Of a stretch of 64,000 nt of DNA, positions 13,301 to 25,354 are shown one piece after another. The stretch comes from Petrolisthes cinctipes (lineage: Eukaryota > Arthropoda > Malacostraca > Decapoda > Porcellanidae): NCBI GenBank assembly GCA_033782935.1, contig JAWQEG010000474.1, positions 248,001 to 312,000 of the forward strand. The letters run 5' to 3'. The notes beneath the pieces are model-generated. The model had not been told where the DNA came from. It ran no database searches and was given only the letters and a program-made list of their open reading frames with translations. Made by a program: the position numbers and the translations under genes. How positions within the stretch are numbered: the first letter of the stretch is position 1; each line of letters opens with the position of its first letter.

Positions 13301-14839
13301 GGATATAAACGGGTACAGAAGATGCATTTACATATCGACTTTTGGGCACTTAAAAGATCGATTTTCAGTATGTTTTGAGCCTGTATTTTGAAAATACTCT
13401 AACACGGAGTAGGCATGTACAGTTCGCTTCTGGAACCACAAAATATCGAATTTTCGGGTGTTTTGGGCCTGAATTTGAGATATCGACTTTGGGGACTTAA
13501 AATATCGATTTTTAGCATGTTTTGGGCCTATATATTGAAAATATTCTAGCACTGAGTAGGCATGTACAGATCGCTTCTGGTACCCCAAAATATCGAATTT
13601 TCGGGTGTTTTGAGCCTGAATTTGAGATATAAACGGGTACAAAAGATGCATGCACATAACGACTTTTGGGCGACTAAAATATCGATTTTGAGCATGTTTT
13701 GGGTCTGTATCTTGAAAACATTCTAACTAGGAGTAGGGATGTACAGATCGCTTCTGGGACCCAAAAATACCGAATTTTCGGGTGTTTTGAGCCTGAATTT
13801 GAGATATAAGCGGGTACAGAAGATGCATGCACATATCGAGTTTGGACACTTAAAATATCGATTTTCAGCATGTTTTGGGCCTGTATTTTGAAAACATTCT
13901 AGCACTGAGTAGGCATGTACAAATCGCTTCTGGGACCCCAAAATATGGAGTTTTTGGGTGTTTTGGACCTGAATTTGAGATATCGACTTTGGGAACCTAA
14001 AATATCGACTTTTAGCATGTTTTGGGCCTATATTTTGAAAATATTCTAGCACTGAGTAGGCATGTACAGATCGCTTCTGGGACCCCAAAATATCGAATTT
14101 TCGGGTGTTTGGAGCCTGAATCGAGATATAAACGGGTACAGAAGATGCTTGCACATATCGACTTTTGGGCAACTAAAAGATCGATTTTCAGTATGTTTTG
14201 GGCCTGTATTTTGAAAATACTCTAACACGGAGGAGGCATTTACAGTTCGCTTCTGGGAGCCCAAAATGTCGAATATTAGGGTGTTTTGGGCCTGAATTTG
14301 AGATATCGACTTTGGGCACCTAAAATATTGATTTTTAGCATGTTTTGGGCCTATATTTTGAAAATATTCTAGCACTAAGTAGGCATGTACAGATCATTTC
14401 TGGGACCCCAAAATATCGAATTTTCGGGTATTTTGAGCCTGAATTCGAGATATAAAGGGGTACAGATGATGCATGCACATTACGACTTCGGACACTTAAA
14501 ATATCGATTTTTAGCATGTTTTGAGCCTATATTTTGAAAAAAATCTAACACTGAGTAGGCATGTACAGATCGCTTCTAGGACCCAAAAATATCGATTTTT
14601 CGGGTGTTTTGAGGTTAAATTTGGGATATAAACGGGTACAGAAGATGCATTTACATATCGACTTTTGGGCACCTAAAAGATCGATTTTCAGTATGTTTTG
14701 AGCCTGTATTTTGAAAATACTCTAACATGGAGTAGGCATGTACAGTTCGCTTCTGGGACCCCAAAATATCGAATATTCGGGTGTTTTGGGCCTGAATTTG
14801 AGATATCGACTTTGGGGACCTAAAATATCGATTTTTAGC

Positions 14840-16900
14840 ATGTTTTGGGCCTATATTTTGAAAATATTCTAGCACTGAGTAGGCATGTACAGATCGCTTC
14901 TGTGACCCAAAAATACCGAATTTTCGGGTGTTTTGAGCCTGAATTTGAGATATAAGCGGGTACAGAAGATGCATGCACATATCGACTTTGGACACTTAAA
15001 ATATCGATTTTCAGCATGTTTTGGGCCTGTATTTTGAAAACATTCTAGCACTGAGTAGGCATGTACAGATCGCTTCTGGGACCCCAAAATATCGAATTTT
15101 CGGGTGTTTTGAGGTTGAATTTGAGATATAAACGGGTACAGAAGATGCATCCACATATTGACTTTGGGCACCTAAAATATCGATATTCAGCATGTTTTGG
15201 GCCTGTATTTTGAAAATACTCTAACTAGGAGTAGGCATGTACAGATTGCTTCTGGGACCCAAAAATATCGAATTTTCGGGTGTTTTGAGCCTGAATTTGA
15301 GATATAAACGGGTACAGAAGATGCATGCACATATCGACTTTGGACACTTAAAATATCGATTTTTAGCATGTTTTGAGCCTATATTTTGAAAACATTCTAG
15401 CACTGACTAGACATGTACAGATCGCTTCTGGGACCCAAAATTATCAAATTTTCGGGTGTTTTGAGGTTGAATTTGAGGTATAAACGAGTGCAGAAGATGC
15501 CTACACATGTTGACTTTGGGCACCTAAAATATCGATTTTCAGCATGTTTTGGGCCTGCATCTGAGTAGGCATGTACAGATCGCTTCTGGGACCCCAAAAT
15601 ATCGAATTTTCGGGTGTTTGGAGCCTGAATTTGAGATAAAAACGGGTACAGATGATGCATGCACATATCGACTTTTGGGCACCTAAAAGATCGATTTTCA
15701 GTATGTTTTGGGCCTGTATTTTGAAAATACTCTAACACGGAGTAGGCATGTACAGTTCGCTTCTGGGACCCCAAAATATCGAATTTTCGGGTGTTTTGGG
15801 CCGTAATTTGAAATATAAACGGGTACAGAAGATGCATGCACATATCGACTTTTGGGCACCTAAAATATTGATTTTGAGCATGTTTTGGGTCTGTATCTTG
15901 AAAACATTGTAACTAAGAGTAGGGATGTACAGATCGCTTCTAGGACCCAAAAATACCGAATTTTCGGGTGTTTTGAGCCTGAATTTGAGATATAAACGGG
16001 TACAGAAGATGCATGCACATATTGACTTTGGGCACCTAAAATATCGATTTTCAGCATGTTTTGGGCCTGTATTTTGAAAATACTCTAACTAGGAGTAGGC
16101 ATGTACAGATCGCTTCTGGGACCCCAAAATATCGAATTTTCGGGTGTTTTGAGCCTGAATATGAGATATAAACGGGTACAGAAGATTCATGCACTTTGGA
16201 CACTTAAAATATCGATTTTTAGCATGTTTTGAGCCTATATTTTGAAAACATTCCAGCACTGACTAGACATGTGCAGATCGCTTCTGGGACCCAAAATTAT
16301 CAAATTTTCGGGTGTTTTGAGGTTGAATTTGAGATATAAACGAGTGCAGAAGATGCTTACACATGTTGACTTTGGGCACCTAAAATATCGATTTTCAGCA
16401 TGTTTTGGGCCTGCATCTGAGTAGGCATGTACAGATCTCTTCTAGGACCCCAAAATATCGAATTTTCGGGTGTTTGGAGCCTGAATTTGAGATATAAACG
16501 GGTACAGAAGATGCATGCACATATCGACTTTTGGGCACCTAAAAGATCGATTTTCAGTATGTTTTGGGCCTGTATTTTGAAAATACTCTAACACGGAGTA
16601 GGCATGTACAGTTCGCTTCTGGGACCCCAAAATATCGAATTTTCATGTGTTTTGGGCCTGAATTTGAAATATCGAATTTGGGCACCTAAAATATCGATTT
16701 TTAGCATGTTTTGGGCCTACATTTTGAAAATATTCTAGCACTGAGTAGGCATGTACGGATCACTTCTGGGACCCCAAAATATCGAATTTTCGGGTGTTTT
16801 GAGCCTGAATTTGAGATATAAACGGGTGCAGAAGATGCATGCACATATTGACTTTGGGCACCTAAAATATCGATTTTCAGCATGTTTTAGGCCTGTATTT
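14840..16900 (+). repeat. Higher-order satellite block, copy 1 of a 4.42-kb-offset duplication
   Basis: The monomer order and private variants here recur 4419-4427 bases downstream, at about 19260-21296. Examples are the cagatatgcc-type end near 15484, the ttgtaactaagag variant at 15906-15917, and the 158-bp class monomers. An 8-base loss near 16195 (gcactttgg against gcacatatcgactttgg) changes the offset slightly. Confidence 0.75.
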
Positions 16901-19259
16901 TGCAAATACTCTAACTAGGAGTAGGGATGTACAGATCGCTTCTGGGACCCTAAAATATCGAATTTTCGGGTGTTTTGAGCCTGAATTTGAGATATAAACT
17001 GGTACAGAAGATGCATGCACATATCGACTTTGGACACTTAAAATATCGATTTTTAGCTTGTTTTGAGCCTATATTTTGAAAACATTCTAGCACTGACTAG
17101 ACATGTACATATCTCTTCTGGGACCCCAAATTATCAAATTTTCGGGTGTTTTGAGGTTGAATTTGAGATATGAACGAGTGCAGAAGATGCATACACATGT
17201 TGACTTTGGGGACCTAAAATATCGATTTTCAGCATGTTTTGGGCCTGCATATGAGTAGGCATGTACAGATCGCTTCTGGGACCCCAAAATATTGATTTTT
17301 CGGGTGTTTGGAGCCTGAATTTGAGATATAAACGGGTACAGAAGATGCATGCACATATCGACTTTGGGGCACCTAAAATATCGATTTTGAGCATGTTTTG
17401 GGTCTGTATCTTAAAAACATTCTAACTAGGAGTAGGGATGTACAGATCGCTTCTAGGACCCAAAAATACCGAATTTTCGGATGTTTTGAGCCTGAATTTG
17501 AGATATAAACGGGTACAGAAGATGCATGCACATATTGACTTTGGGCACCTAAAATATCGATTTTTAAGCATGTTTTGGGCCTGTACTTTGAAAATACTCT
17601 AACTAGGAGTAGGCATGTACAGATCGCTTCTGGGACCCAAAAATATCGAATTTTAGGGTGTTTTGAGCCTGAATTTGAGATATAAACGGGTACAGAAGAT
17701 GCATGCACATATCGACTTTGGACACTTAAAATATCGATTTTTAGCATGTTTTGAGCCAATATTTTGAAAACATTCTAGCACTGACTAGACATGTACAGAT
17801 CGCTTCTGGGACCCTAAATTATCGAATTTTTGGGTGTTTTGAGGTTGAATTTGAGATATAAACGAATGCATAAGATGCATACATATGTTCAATTTTGGTA
17901 CCTAAAATATCGATTTTTAGCATGTTTTAGGCCTGCATCTGAGTAGGCATGTACAGATCGCTTCTGGGACCCCAAAATATCGAATTTTCGGTTGTTTGGA
18001 GCCTGAATTTGAGATATAAACGGGTACAGAAGATGCATGCACATATCGACTTTTGGGCACCTAAAAGATCGATTTTCAGTATGTTTTGGGCCTGTATTTT
18101 GAAAATACTCTAACACGGAGTAGGCATGTACAGTTCGCTTCTGGGACCCCAAAATATCGAATTTTAGGGTGTTTTGGGACTGAATTTGAGATATCGACTT
18201 TTGGGCACCTAAAATATCGATTTTTAGCATGTTTTGGGCCTATATTTTGAAAATATTCTAGCACTAAGTAGGCATGTACAGATCACTTCTGGGACCCTAA
18301 AATATCGAATTTTCGGGTGTTTGGAGCCTGAATTTGAGATATAAACGGGTACAGAAGATGCATGCACATATCGACTTTGGGGCACCTAAAATATCGATTT
18401 TGAGCATGTTTTGGGTCTGTATCTTAAAAACATTCTAGCTAGGAGTAGGGATGTACAGATCGCTTCTAGGACCCAAAAATACCGAATTTTCGGGTGTTTT
18501 GAGCCTGAATTTGAGATATAAACGGGTACAGAAGATGCATGCACATATTGACTTTGGGCAACTAAAATATCGATTTTTTGGCATGTTTTGGGCCTGTATT
18601 TTGAAAATACTCTAACTAGGAGTAGGCATGTACAGATCGCTTCTGGGACCCAAAAATATCGAATTTTCGCGTGTTTTGAGCCTGAATTTGAGATATAAAC
18701 GGGTACAGAAGATGCATGCACATATCGACTTTGGACACTTAAAATATCGATTTTTAGCATGTTTTGAGCCTATATTTTGAAAACATTCTAGCACTGACTA
18801 GACATGTACAGATCGCTTCTATGACCCAAAATTATAGAATTTTCGGGTGTTTTGAGGTTGAATTTGAGATATAAACGAGTGCAGAAGATGCATACACATG
18901 TTCAATTTGGATACCTAAAATATCGATTTTCAGCTTGTTTTGGGCCTGTATTTTGAAAATACTCTAACACGGAGTAAGCAAGTACAGATCGCTTCTGGGA
19001 CCCCAAAATATCGAATTTTCGAGTGATTTGAGCCTGAATTTGAGATATAAACGGGTACAGAAGATGCATCCACATATCGACTTTTGGGCACCTAAAAGAT
19101 CGATTTTCAGTATGTTTTGGGCCTGTATATTGAAAAAACTCTAACACGTAGTAGGCATGTACAGATCGCTTCTGGGACCCCAAAATATCGAATTTTTGGG
19201 TGTTTTTGGCCTGAATTTGAGATATCGACTTTGGGCACCTAAAATATCGATTTTTAGCA

Positions 19260-21296
19260 TGTTTTGGGCCTATATTTTGAAAATATTCTAGCACTGAGTA
19301 GGCATGTACAAATCGCTTTTGGGACCCCAAAATATCTATTTTTCGGGTGTTTTGAGCCTGAATTTGAGATATAAACGGGTACAGAAGATGCATACACATA
19401 TCGACTTTGGACACTTAAAATATCGATTTTCAGCATGTTTTGGTCCTGTATTTTGAAAACATTCTAGCACTGAGTAGGCATGTACAGATCGCTTCTGGGA
19501 CCTCAAAATATCGAATTTTCGGGTGTTTTGAGGTTGAATTTGAGATATAAACGGGTACAGAAGATGCATCCACATATTGACTTTGGGCACCTAAAATATC
19601 GATTTTCAGCATGTTTTGGGCCTGTATTTTGAAAATACTCTAACTAGGAGTAGGCATGTACAGATCGCTTCTGGGACCCCAAAATATCGAATTTTCGGGT
19701 GTTTTGAGCCTGAATTTGAGATATAAACGGGTACAGAAGATGCATGCACATATCGACTTTGGACACTTAAAATATCGATTTTTAGCATGTTTTGAGCCTA
19801 TATTTTGAAAACATTCTAGCACTGACTAGACATGTACAGATCGCTTCTGGGACCCAAAATTATCAAATTTTCGGGTGTTTTGAGGTTGAATTTGAGATAT
19901 AAACGAGTGCAGAAGATGCATACACATGTTGACTTTGGGCACCTAAAATATCGATTTTCAGCATGTTTTGGGCCTGCATCTGAGTAGGCATGTACAGATC
20001 GCTTCTGGGACCCCATAATATCGAATTTTCGGGTGTTTGGAGCCTGAATTTGAGATATAAACTGGTACAGAAGATGCATGCACATATCGACTTTTGGGCA
20101 CCTAAAAGATCGATTTTCAGTATGTTTTGGGCCTGTATTTTGAAAATACTCTAACACGGAGTAGGCATGTACAGTTCGCTTCTGGGACCCCAAAATATCG
20201 AATTTTCGGGTGTTTTGGGCCTGAATTTGAAATATAAAAGGGTACAGAAGATGCATGCACATATCGACTTTTGGGCACCTAAAATATTGATTTTGAGCAT
20301 GTTTTGGGTCTGTATCTTGAAAACATTGTAACTAAGAGTAGGGATGTACAGATCGCTTCTAGGACCCAAAAATACCGAATTTTCGGGTGTTTTGAGCCTG
20401 AATTTGAGATATAAACGGGTACAGAAGATGCATGCACATATTGACTTTGGGCACCTAAAATATCGGTTTTCAGCATGTTTTGGGCCTGTATTTTGAAAAT
20501 ACTCTAACTAGGAGTAGGCATGTACAGATCGCTTCTGGGACCCCAAAATATCGAATTTTCGGGTGTTTTGAGCCTGAATATGAGATAAAAACGGGTACAG
20601 AAGATTCATGCACATATCGACTTTGGACACTTAAAATATCGATTTTTAGCATGTTTTGAGCCTATATTTTGAAAACATTCCAGCACTGACTAGACATGTA
20701 CAGATCGCTTCTGGGACCCAAAATTATCAAATTTTCGGGTGTTTTGAGGTTGAATTTGAGATATAAACGAGTGCAGAAGATGCATACACATGTTGACTTT
20801 GGGCACCTAAAATATCGATTTTCAGCATGTTTTGGGCCTGCATCTGAGTAGGCATGTACAGATCGCTTCTGGGACCCCAAAATATCGAATTTTCGGGTGT
20901 TTGGAGCCTGAATTTGAGATATAAAAGGGTACAGAAGATGCATGCACATATCGACTTTTGGGCACCTAAAAGATCGATTTTCAGTATGTTTTGGGCCTGT
21001 ATTTTGAAAATACTCTAACACGGAGTAGGCATGTACAGTTCGCTTCTGGGACCCCAAAATATCGAATTTTCAGGTGTTTTGGGCCTGAATTTGAAATATC
21101 GACTTTGGGCACCTAAAATATCGATTTTTAGCATGTTTTGGGCCTATATTTTGAAAATATTCTCGCACTGAGTAGGCATGTACAGATCGCTTCTGGGATC
21201 CCAAAATATCGAATTTTCGGGTGTTTTGAGCCTGAATTTGAGATATAAACGGGTACAGAAGATGTATGCACATATCGACTTTTGGGCACCTAAAAT
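19260..21296 (+). repeat. Higher-order satellite block, copy 2 of the 4.42-kb-offset duplication
   Basis: Matches about 14840-16900 in monomer order and shared private variants, such as ttgtaactaagag near 20328. It is cut at its right end by the DIRS insertion, so the duplication may continue in the monomers beyond the element. Confidence 0.72.
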
Positions 21297-21553
21297 AGTG
21301 CATTTGTCGCGGCTTCTAGCCGCTTAAATTGTATTTATTGGTTGTAAAACCAGCACAGCTGTTTGCTATAGAATAGGCCCCTTCACAAGCCCAGGCCCCG
21401 TATAGGCATAATCTGGGTTGGAAGGGTCAATTCCGTGACGTTCATCAGAAGTAAATAAAATTCAAATCTGGCGCTGTACTGATAGTGGAGCCACCTGGTG
21501 GTGGTGAGGTGAGGTATTAAGCCCCTCCTCCGCTGAATACCGCTCGCCCACTC
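21297..21553 (-). repeat. 3' (right) inverted terminal repeat of the DIRS element
   Basis: From 21343 to 21553 this is the reverse complement of 28522 to about 28732. The outer 46 bases (21297-21342) have no partner at the other end and include a hairpin, gcggct-tct-agccgc (21310-21324). The longer 3' terminal repeat is the normal asymmetry of DIRS elements. Both the extension and the shared part are copied in the internal complementary region. Confidence 0.9.
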
Positions 21554-21607
21554 CAATGAGAAAGAAGTGAGTGCCTGGCGCATCGGGAGGTGGGTGGGAC
21601 AGTAGAA
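21554..21607 (-). other. Spacer between terminal repeat and internal complementary region
   Basis: Fifty-four bases with no open frame or recognisable motif, separating the 3' terminal repeat from the internal complementary region. Confidence 0.6.
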
Positions 21608-21708
21608 GCTGTGCTGGTTTCACAACCAATAAATACAATTTAAGCGGCTAGAAGCCGCGACAAATGCACTATTATTGGTATAGTGAAACCAGCACAGCTG
21701 TTTGCTAT
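21608..21708 (-). repeat. Internal complementary region (ICR) of the DIRS element
   Basis: Bases 21608 to about 21673 are the reverse complement of the left edge of the element (21297-21360). The bases from about 21673 to 21708 are the reverse complement of its right edge (28706-28740). The two pieces abut at gcactattattggtat, so the region represents the two ends joined as in the circular DNA form. In the DIRS replication model it acts as a splint that brings the two cDNA ends together for ligation. Because the ends are themselves inverted repeats, the ICR is an imperfect palindrome (gctgtgctggtttcac ... gtgaaaccagcacagc). Confidence 0.9.
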
Positions 21709-22282
21709 GCATGCGATGCGGTAGGTGGGAGGTGAGGTGGAGGCAATCACGTGCTAGTTAAGAGTGGTTGAGAGCGGAGGGCAGGAAAGGTAACCGAGCC
21801 CGGTGAGGCAGCAGCTAACGCCCCTCCCGACACTGGCTAGGTGAAAAGCCGTGGTGGGGGAGAAGTAGCTTATACCGTATAACCGTAGACCATTCTGTTA
21901 TAGACCAGAATTGTTACACATAAAGTCTTTATAGGTAGACTCGAGGGTTCGGGCCTAGGAGAGGAGGGGGGAGGTGCCCATGGCAACCCCCCCCCCTTCC
22001 CCCCCCCCCCTTATTCAAGTCTTCTGAGTTAGGGCTATGGCCCTCGCTCAGGTAATGTGATCCCGAGGGGATGAAGGAGGACACTAGGATCCAGATATCC
22101 TGTGTAATAATATCTCCTGTCACTCATCGTAGTTAAGTAATTGTTTGGAAAATGAATACACAAGAATTCCGTAACAATGTAATTTATTTTAGTCTCTCTT
22201 TCACCATATGTACACGTAAAGAATGGGGATGAGTATGAAGCTGTACAAGATGTGGATGAGGTATGGGATGATGTGACGGGAC
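21709..22282 (-). other. 3' noncoding region of the DIRS element, with long C runs
   Basis: No coding domain is visible between the recombinase stop and the ICR. Runs of 10 and 12 C at 21987-21996 and 21999-22010 appear as G runs on the sense strand. A G-rich stretch, ggaggaggggggaggtg, lies just left at about 21959-21975 on the plus strand. I recognise no polyadenylation signal with confidence. Confidence 0.6.
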
Positions 22283-23341
22283 TTAAATCACCCGATCTTT
22301 TCTCTTCGGGCGGCCCCTCCCCCCCATGTGTCTCCCGCGGGGACCCTGGGGAATAGGAGGTGGAGTACCCATAGCCACACAGGGGGTAGGGGAGAGCGAG
22401 TGGAACAGGTACCTCGTCCTGAAGGAGGAAGTGGACGCCCAGCCCCCCAAATCCCTGACCCTCTCCACCGAGTGAGTCCTGAGGAAGGCGAGGGAGGCGG
22501 CCACGCCCCTAACGCTGTGAGCCCTCGGGGCGTGTCCGGGATCCCCGTTCTCTATCACTCGGCAGAGAAGGCGAGCGATTGACCTAGGGAAGAGAGGGTT
22601 ACCGGACCTAGAGTTGTAGAAGAGGTGGTCCGGAGAAGCCCCTCTCGTCGCCTCCACGTATGCAACAAAGGCGTGGACTGGGCAGAGGGGGTGGAAATTT
22701 CCATCCCTCAGGAACGAGGGTACTGCGAGAGGGCCAATTCTGTCGTCAGCCTGCTCGTTCTTAGCTAGAAAAGCAGGAGAGGGGGAAATGGTTAAGGAAG
22801 TAAGGTTAGGGGTTACTGAAGAAAAGGCTGTGTGACGGGTCAGGGCTGCCAACTGAGAAGCCCTGTAACCTGTAGCTAAGGCGAGCAGGAAGAGAGCTTT
22901 CTGGAGGAGGTGACAAACCTCCAGAGGGACCCCCTCGAAGGTCAGGTAGGAAAGGACACGATGAAGGGACCAGGAGGGTGTCTGGGCCCGGTGAGGTGCG
23001 GTCCCCGCCCGAATCCCCATCCTCAGGAGAGAGAGAGGCCTCTCCGAAACCTTAATGTTAAAACCCAGGAGGAGGGGATCAGACAGGGCTGCGTGATGCG
23101 CAAGCACCGTCGCCGGGGCCCTGTTGGTGGAATCGGCGAGCCACGTGAGGAATTCCAGGACTGTGTCCTCCGAGATGACCCTGGAGGGGTGTCTTCGCAA
23201 GAAGTCCTGGAATCTTTTCCAGCACGATTCGTATTGTCGCACCGAAGACTGACGATGAGCCCTCAACATCTTGTCCACTGTCTCCTTAGTGAACCTTTTG
23301 CTGAGGACTCCCCGTAGAAACTCCAAGCGTGTAGTTTCAGT
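22283..23341 (-). CDS. DIRS tyrosine recombinase (integrase)
   Basis: Catalyses strand exchange that inserts the circular DNA copy, replacing the DDE integrase of LTR elements. Numbering by the open frame that begins at 24562, the recombinase homology runs from about residue 408 to 725. The catalytic arginine is R567 in GYRASQL (22862-22864), the HxxR pair is H682 and R685 in HSVRG (22508-22519), a Trp in GGW sits where many recombinases have His/Trp, and the nucleophile is Tyr718 in RTRYL (22409-22411). The N-terminal part (RQYESCWKRFQDFL) looks like the core-binding domain. A basic tail, GRGRPKRKDR, could be a nuclear signal. The frame is open up to 24562 across the RT gene, but that part shows no domain, so I place the gene start near the RT end. 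The first Met inside the domain is at 23269, so its start overlaps the RT stop at 23263. Translation by frameshift or splicing is possible. No internal stop is seen. Confidence 0.88.
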   Translation of the reverse strand, partial: TETTRLEFLRGVLSKRFTKETVDKMLRAHRQSSVRQYESCWKRFQDFLRRHPSRVISEDTVLEFLTWLADSTNRAPATVLAHHAALSDPLLLGFNIKVSERPLSLLRMGIRAGTAPHRAQTPSWSLHRVLSYLTFEGVPLEVCHLLQKALFLLALATGYRASQLAALTRHTAFSSVTPNLTSLTISPSPAFLAKNEQADDRIGPLAVPSFLRDGNFHPLCPVHAFVAYVEATRGASPDHLFYNSRSGNPLFPRSIARLLCRVIENGDPGHAPRAHSVRGVAASLAFLRTHSVERVRDLGGWASTSSFRTRYLFHSLSPTPCVAMGTPPPIPQGPRGRHMGGRGRPKRKDRVI

Positions 23342-25354
23342 GACGCTTGGAGTGGTGCAGACAGGGTGCTGGAGAGGCACGCCGATCCCAACTGAAGGGG
23401 ATGCGGGCACCACCGGGACAACTCTCCGAACCACGGCTGTGCTGGCCAGAGGGGGGCTATGAGGAGAACCCTCCCCCTGAAAGTGCGCAGCTTGAGGATC
23501 GCCTTCAGGAGGACTGAAGTGGCTGGGGGTGGGAAGAGGTAGAGATGACCCCACCTGTTCCAGTCCTCCGTGAAGGCGTCCGGGCCTCCCGCCTCTGTTC
23601 TGGATGAGAAAGTCAGGAACAGAGGGAGTAGGGCCGTGGATGGGGAGGCGAATAGGTCCACCTCCGGTGTCCCGTAGCGAAGGCAGAGAGACTCGAACAC
23701 AAGGGGACGCAGTTGCCACTCGACTGACGTCCCCCTGAACCTGGATAGGGCGTCCGCCCAATCGTTCTCCCGCCCTGGCACGTAGCGGGCCGAGAGGTGA
23801 ATGTCCCTCTTGGCCGCTATTGCGAAAATCTGTTCTGACAGGGACAGGAGAATTTCCGACCGTACGGTGCCCTGTTTCTGTAGGCACTGCACGGCCGCAA
23901 CGTTGTCCATATCGAAGCGGACGCCTATCCTGGCAAACTGAGGGTGTCTGTTGAGCCATTCCTTCGCTACCATCAACTCCCGGGCGTTGATGTGCAGTAG
24001 CCTTTCCCCTTCCTTCCATCCCCCGCACCGTTGATGTCCCAGGCAAGACTGGTATCCCCAGCCTACGTCCGATGCGTCTGTCGCCACCGTAATCCCCGGG
24101 GGAGGGAACACCCAGGGGACCCGCTGACGCAGGGCACCGGGACGTAGCCAGGGGCGAAGGAGGCGGTGGAGAGAGGGGGACACTTGCCTGGGAAGGTCCC
24201 TGTGTGCGGGGGACAGGTGGAGGTTTACCTCCCGTGTCAGCCTCCTGTGTTTCAATCGTCCCAGGGGCATTGCAGGGGCCGCGAAATTTAGGGACCCGAG
24301 CAATGATTCCCACTGGCGGCGAGAGAAAGTACGGGAAAAATGCGCCTGGCGGACGTGGCGGAGGGTCCGGCGGGCGTTGTCTGGAGCGAGAGAGAGGGTG
24401 GCCGAAAGAGAGTCCCACTCTATTCCTAGCCAACACAGCTTGCGAGTGGGGGTGAGAGAGGACTTGGGGATGTTCAACAGAAACCCCATTTCCTCTAGCA
24501 CTCCCCTCGCTACCCGGACGTTGTTTGCTACCTGCTCCTTGGAAGGGGCGTGAAGCAACCAATCGTCCAGGTACATGAGGGTGGGGACACCCGCCTCTGC
24601 CAGACGGGATGCCACCACCCTCACGAGTTTTGTGAAGACTCGCGGAGCTAGAGAAAGACCGAAAAGGAGCCTGGTAAACTGGAACGTCTCGGTCCCCACC
24701 TGGAAGGCCAGAAAGCGGCGAAACCTGGGGTGGATCGGGACGTGCCAGTACGCATCCTTGAGATCCAGGGATGCTAACCAGTCTCCCTTCCTCAGAACTG
24801 TGCGGACCTGAGCAACCGAAACCATCCTGAAATGTAACGTTTTCACGAATTTGTTTAGCTTGCTCAGGTCCATCACCAATCTCGTTTTTCCCTGATCCTT
24901 TTTGGGGACCGTGAATAAACGAGAAAGAAAGACCCTTCCCGTCGCCCGCTCCACTACCCCTTTTTCCCGCATTTCTAACACATGCGGGACGACCGAAAGT
25001 GACACTTTGGTTGAGGCAGGAGGTAGACGTAGTGGCTGTAACGGGAGAAGACAGGTGTCAGTGAGAGTACCGTTAATCCTAATCCCCCGGGGCCCGAGGG
25101 ACCCGGGGGTGGTTGGGGGGTGAATGACAGGAGAGGCAGAGATTTTGACCGCAAGGGAAAATCTGATTTTGACCTAACGGTAGCCCAAGGACGGGATTAG
25201 GCATAATTCATATGTCAGAAAGTAAGGATGACAGTTACTCACCGGAACAGTAATCCAGGGCCATGACAGGCCCTGGCGAATTATCCTTGCTGCCCAGCCG
25301 TGGGTGGGCCAGGCTGCTGACCACCCTGTGAGGCAGCCCAGAGTGGGACCCTCA
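23263..25354 (-). CDS. DIRS reverse transcriptase / RNase H / Dam-like polyprotein, two exons
   Basis: Copies the element RNA into DNA. Exon 2 (23263-25035) carries, numbering from 25005, RT motif SLDLKDAY (79-86), FGLSLAP (115-121) and the catalytic YLDD (145-148, at 24562-24573). RNase H residues follow: D310 in ATDASDVGWG, E343 in NARELMVA, D367 in DMDNVA and D418 in NDWADALSR. Residues about 448-530 (EVDLFAS ... LYLFPPP ... PAQPWF) match the conserved C-terminal region of DIRS polyproteins that resembles Dam-type adenine methyltransferase. Exon 1 ends at 25243 and supplies the N-terminal RT segment (LGCLTGW, IIRQGL, ITVP), which joins in phase with PLRLPPAS. A 207-base intron lies between. 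The 5' limit is uncertain: the frame is open to 25581 and overlaps the Gag 3' end, whose stop is at 25352-25354. I see no ATG near, so expression by frameshift from Gag or by alternative splicing is likely. Codon 25005 is GTG, not a credible start. Confidence 0.88.
25036..25242 (-). other. Intron in the RT gene (GT-AG, 207 nt)
   Basis: The donor is GTTCCG|GTGAGTAAC with the intron beginning at 25242. The acceptor is CTTCTCCCGTTACAG| ending at 25036. Splicing joins codon boundary to codon boundary (phase 0) and connects two parts of the conserved RT N-terminus. Read through, the frame stops inside the intron at about 25174. Confidence 0.78.

Larger units (their letters stand above)
1363..21296 (+). 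repeat. Left satellite array, 176-bp monomer with 146- and 158-bp variants
   Basis: About 20 kb of head-to-tail monomers in one orientation, roughly 120 copies. The full monomer is 176 bp (for example 2351-2526 and 2527-2702). Landmarks are gtaggcatgtacagatcgct, aaaatatcgaattttcgggt, gggtacagaagatgcatgca and aaaatatcgattttcagcat. A short class (for example 1547-1692, 146 bp) lacks the 30 bases between gagatat and cgacttt. A third class (for example 1693-1850, 158 bp) lacks about 18 bases and reads gggcctgcatctgagtaggc. Long minus-strand open frames are by-products of the repeat. The array breaks at 21296 inside a monomer, at taaaat, where the DIRS element is inserted. Confidence 0.97.

Noticed and set aside
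1363..21296. CRISPR-like array of direct repeats
   Set aside because: Units are contiguous and similar along their full length, with no unique spacers, no cas genes and a eukaryotic context.
1683..21303. Many long minus-strand frames (up to 221 codons, for example 7607-8272) encoding a repeated HAYSVLEYFQNIGPKHAKNRYF-type peptide
   Set aside because: All are the satellite read through. The same peptides appear in overlapping frames, monomer lengths are not multiples of three so frames drift, and starts and stops follow monomer variants. There is no sign of selection on codons.
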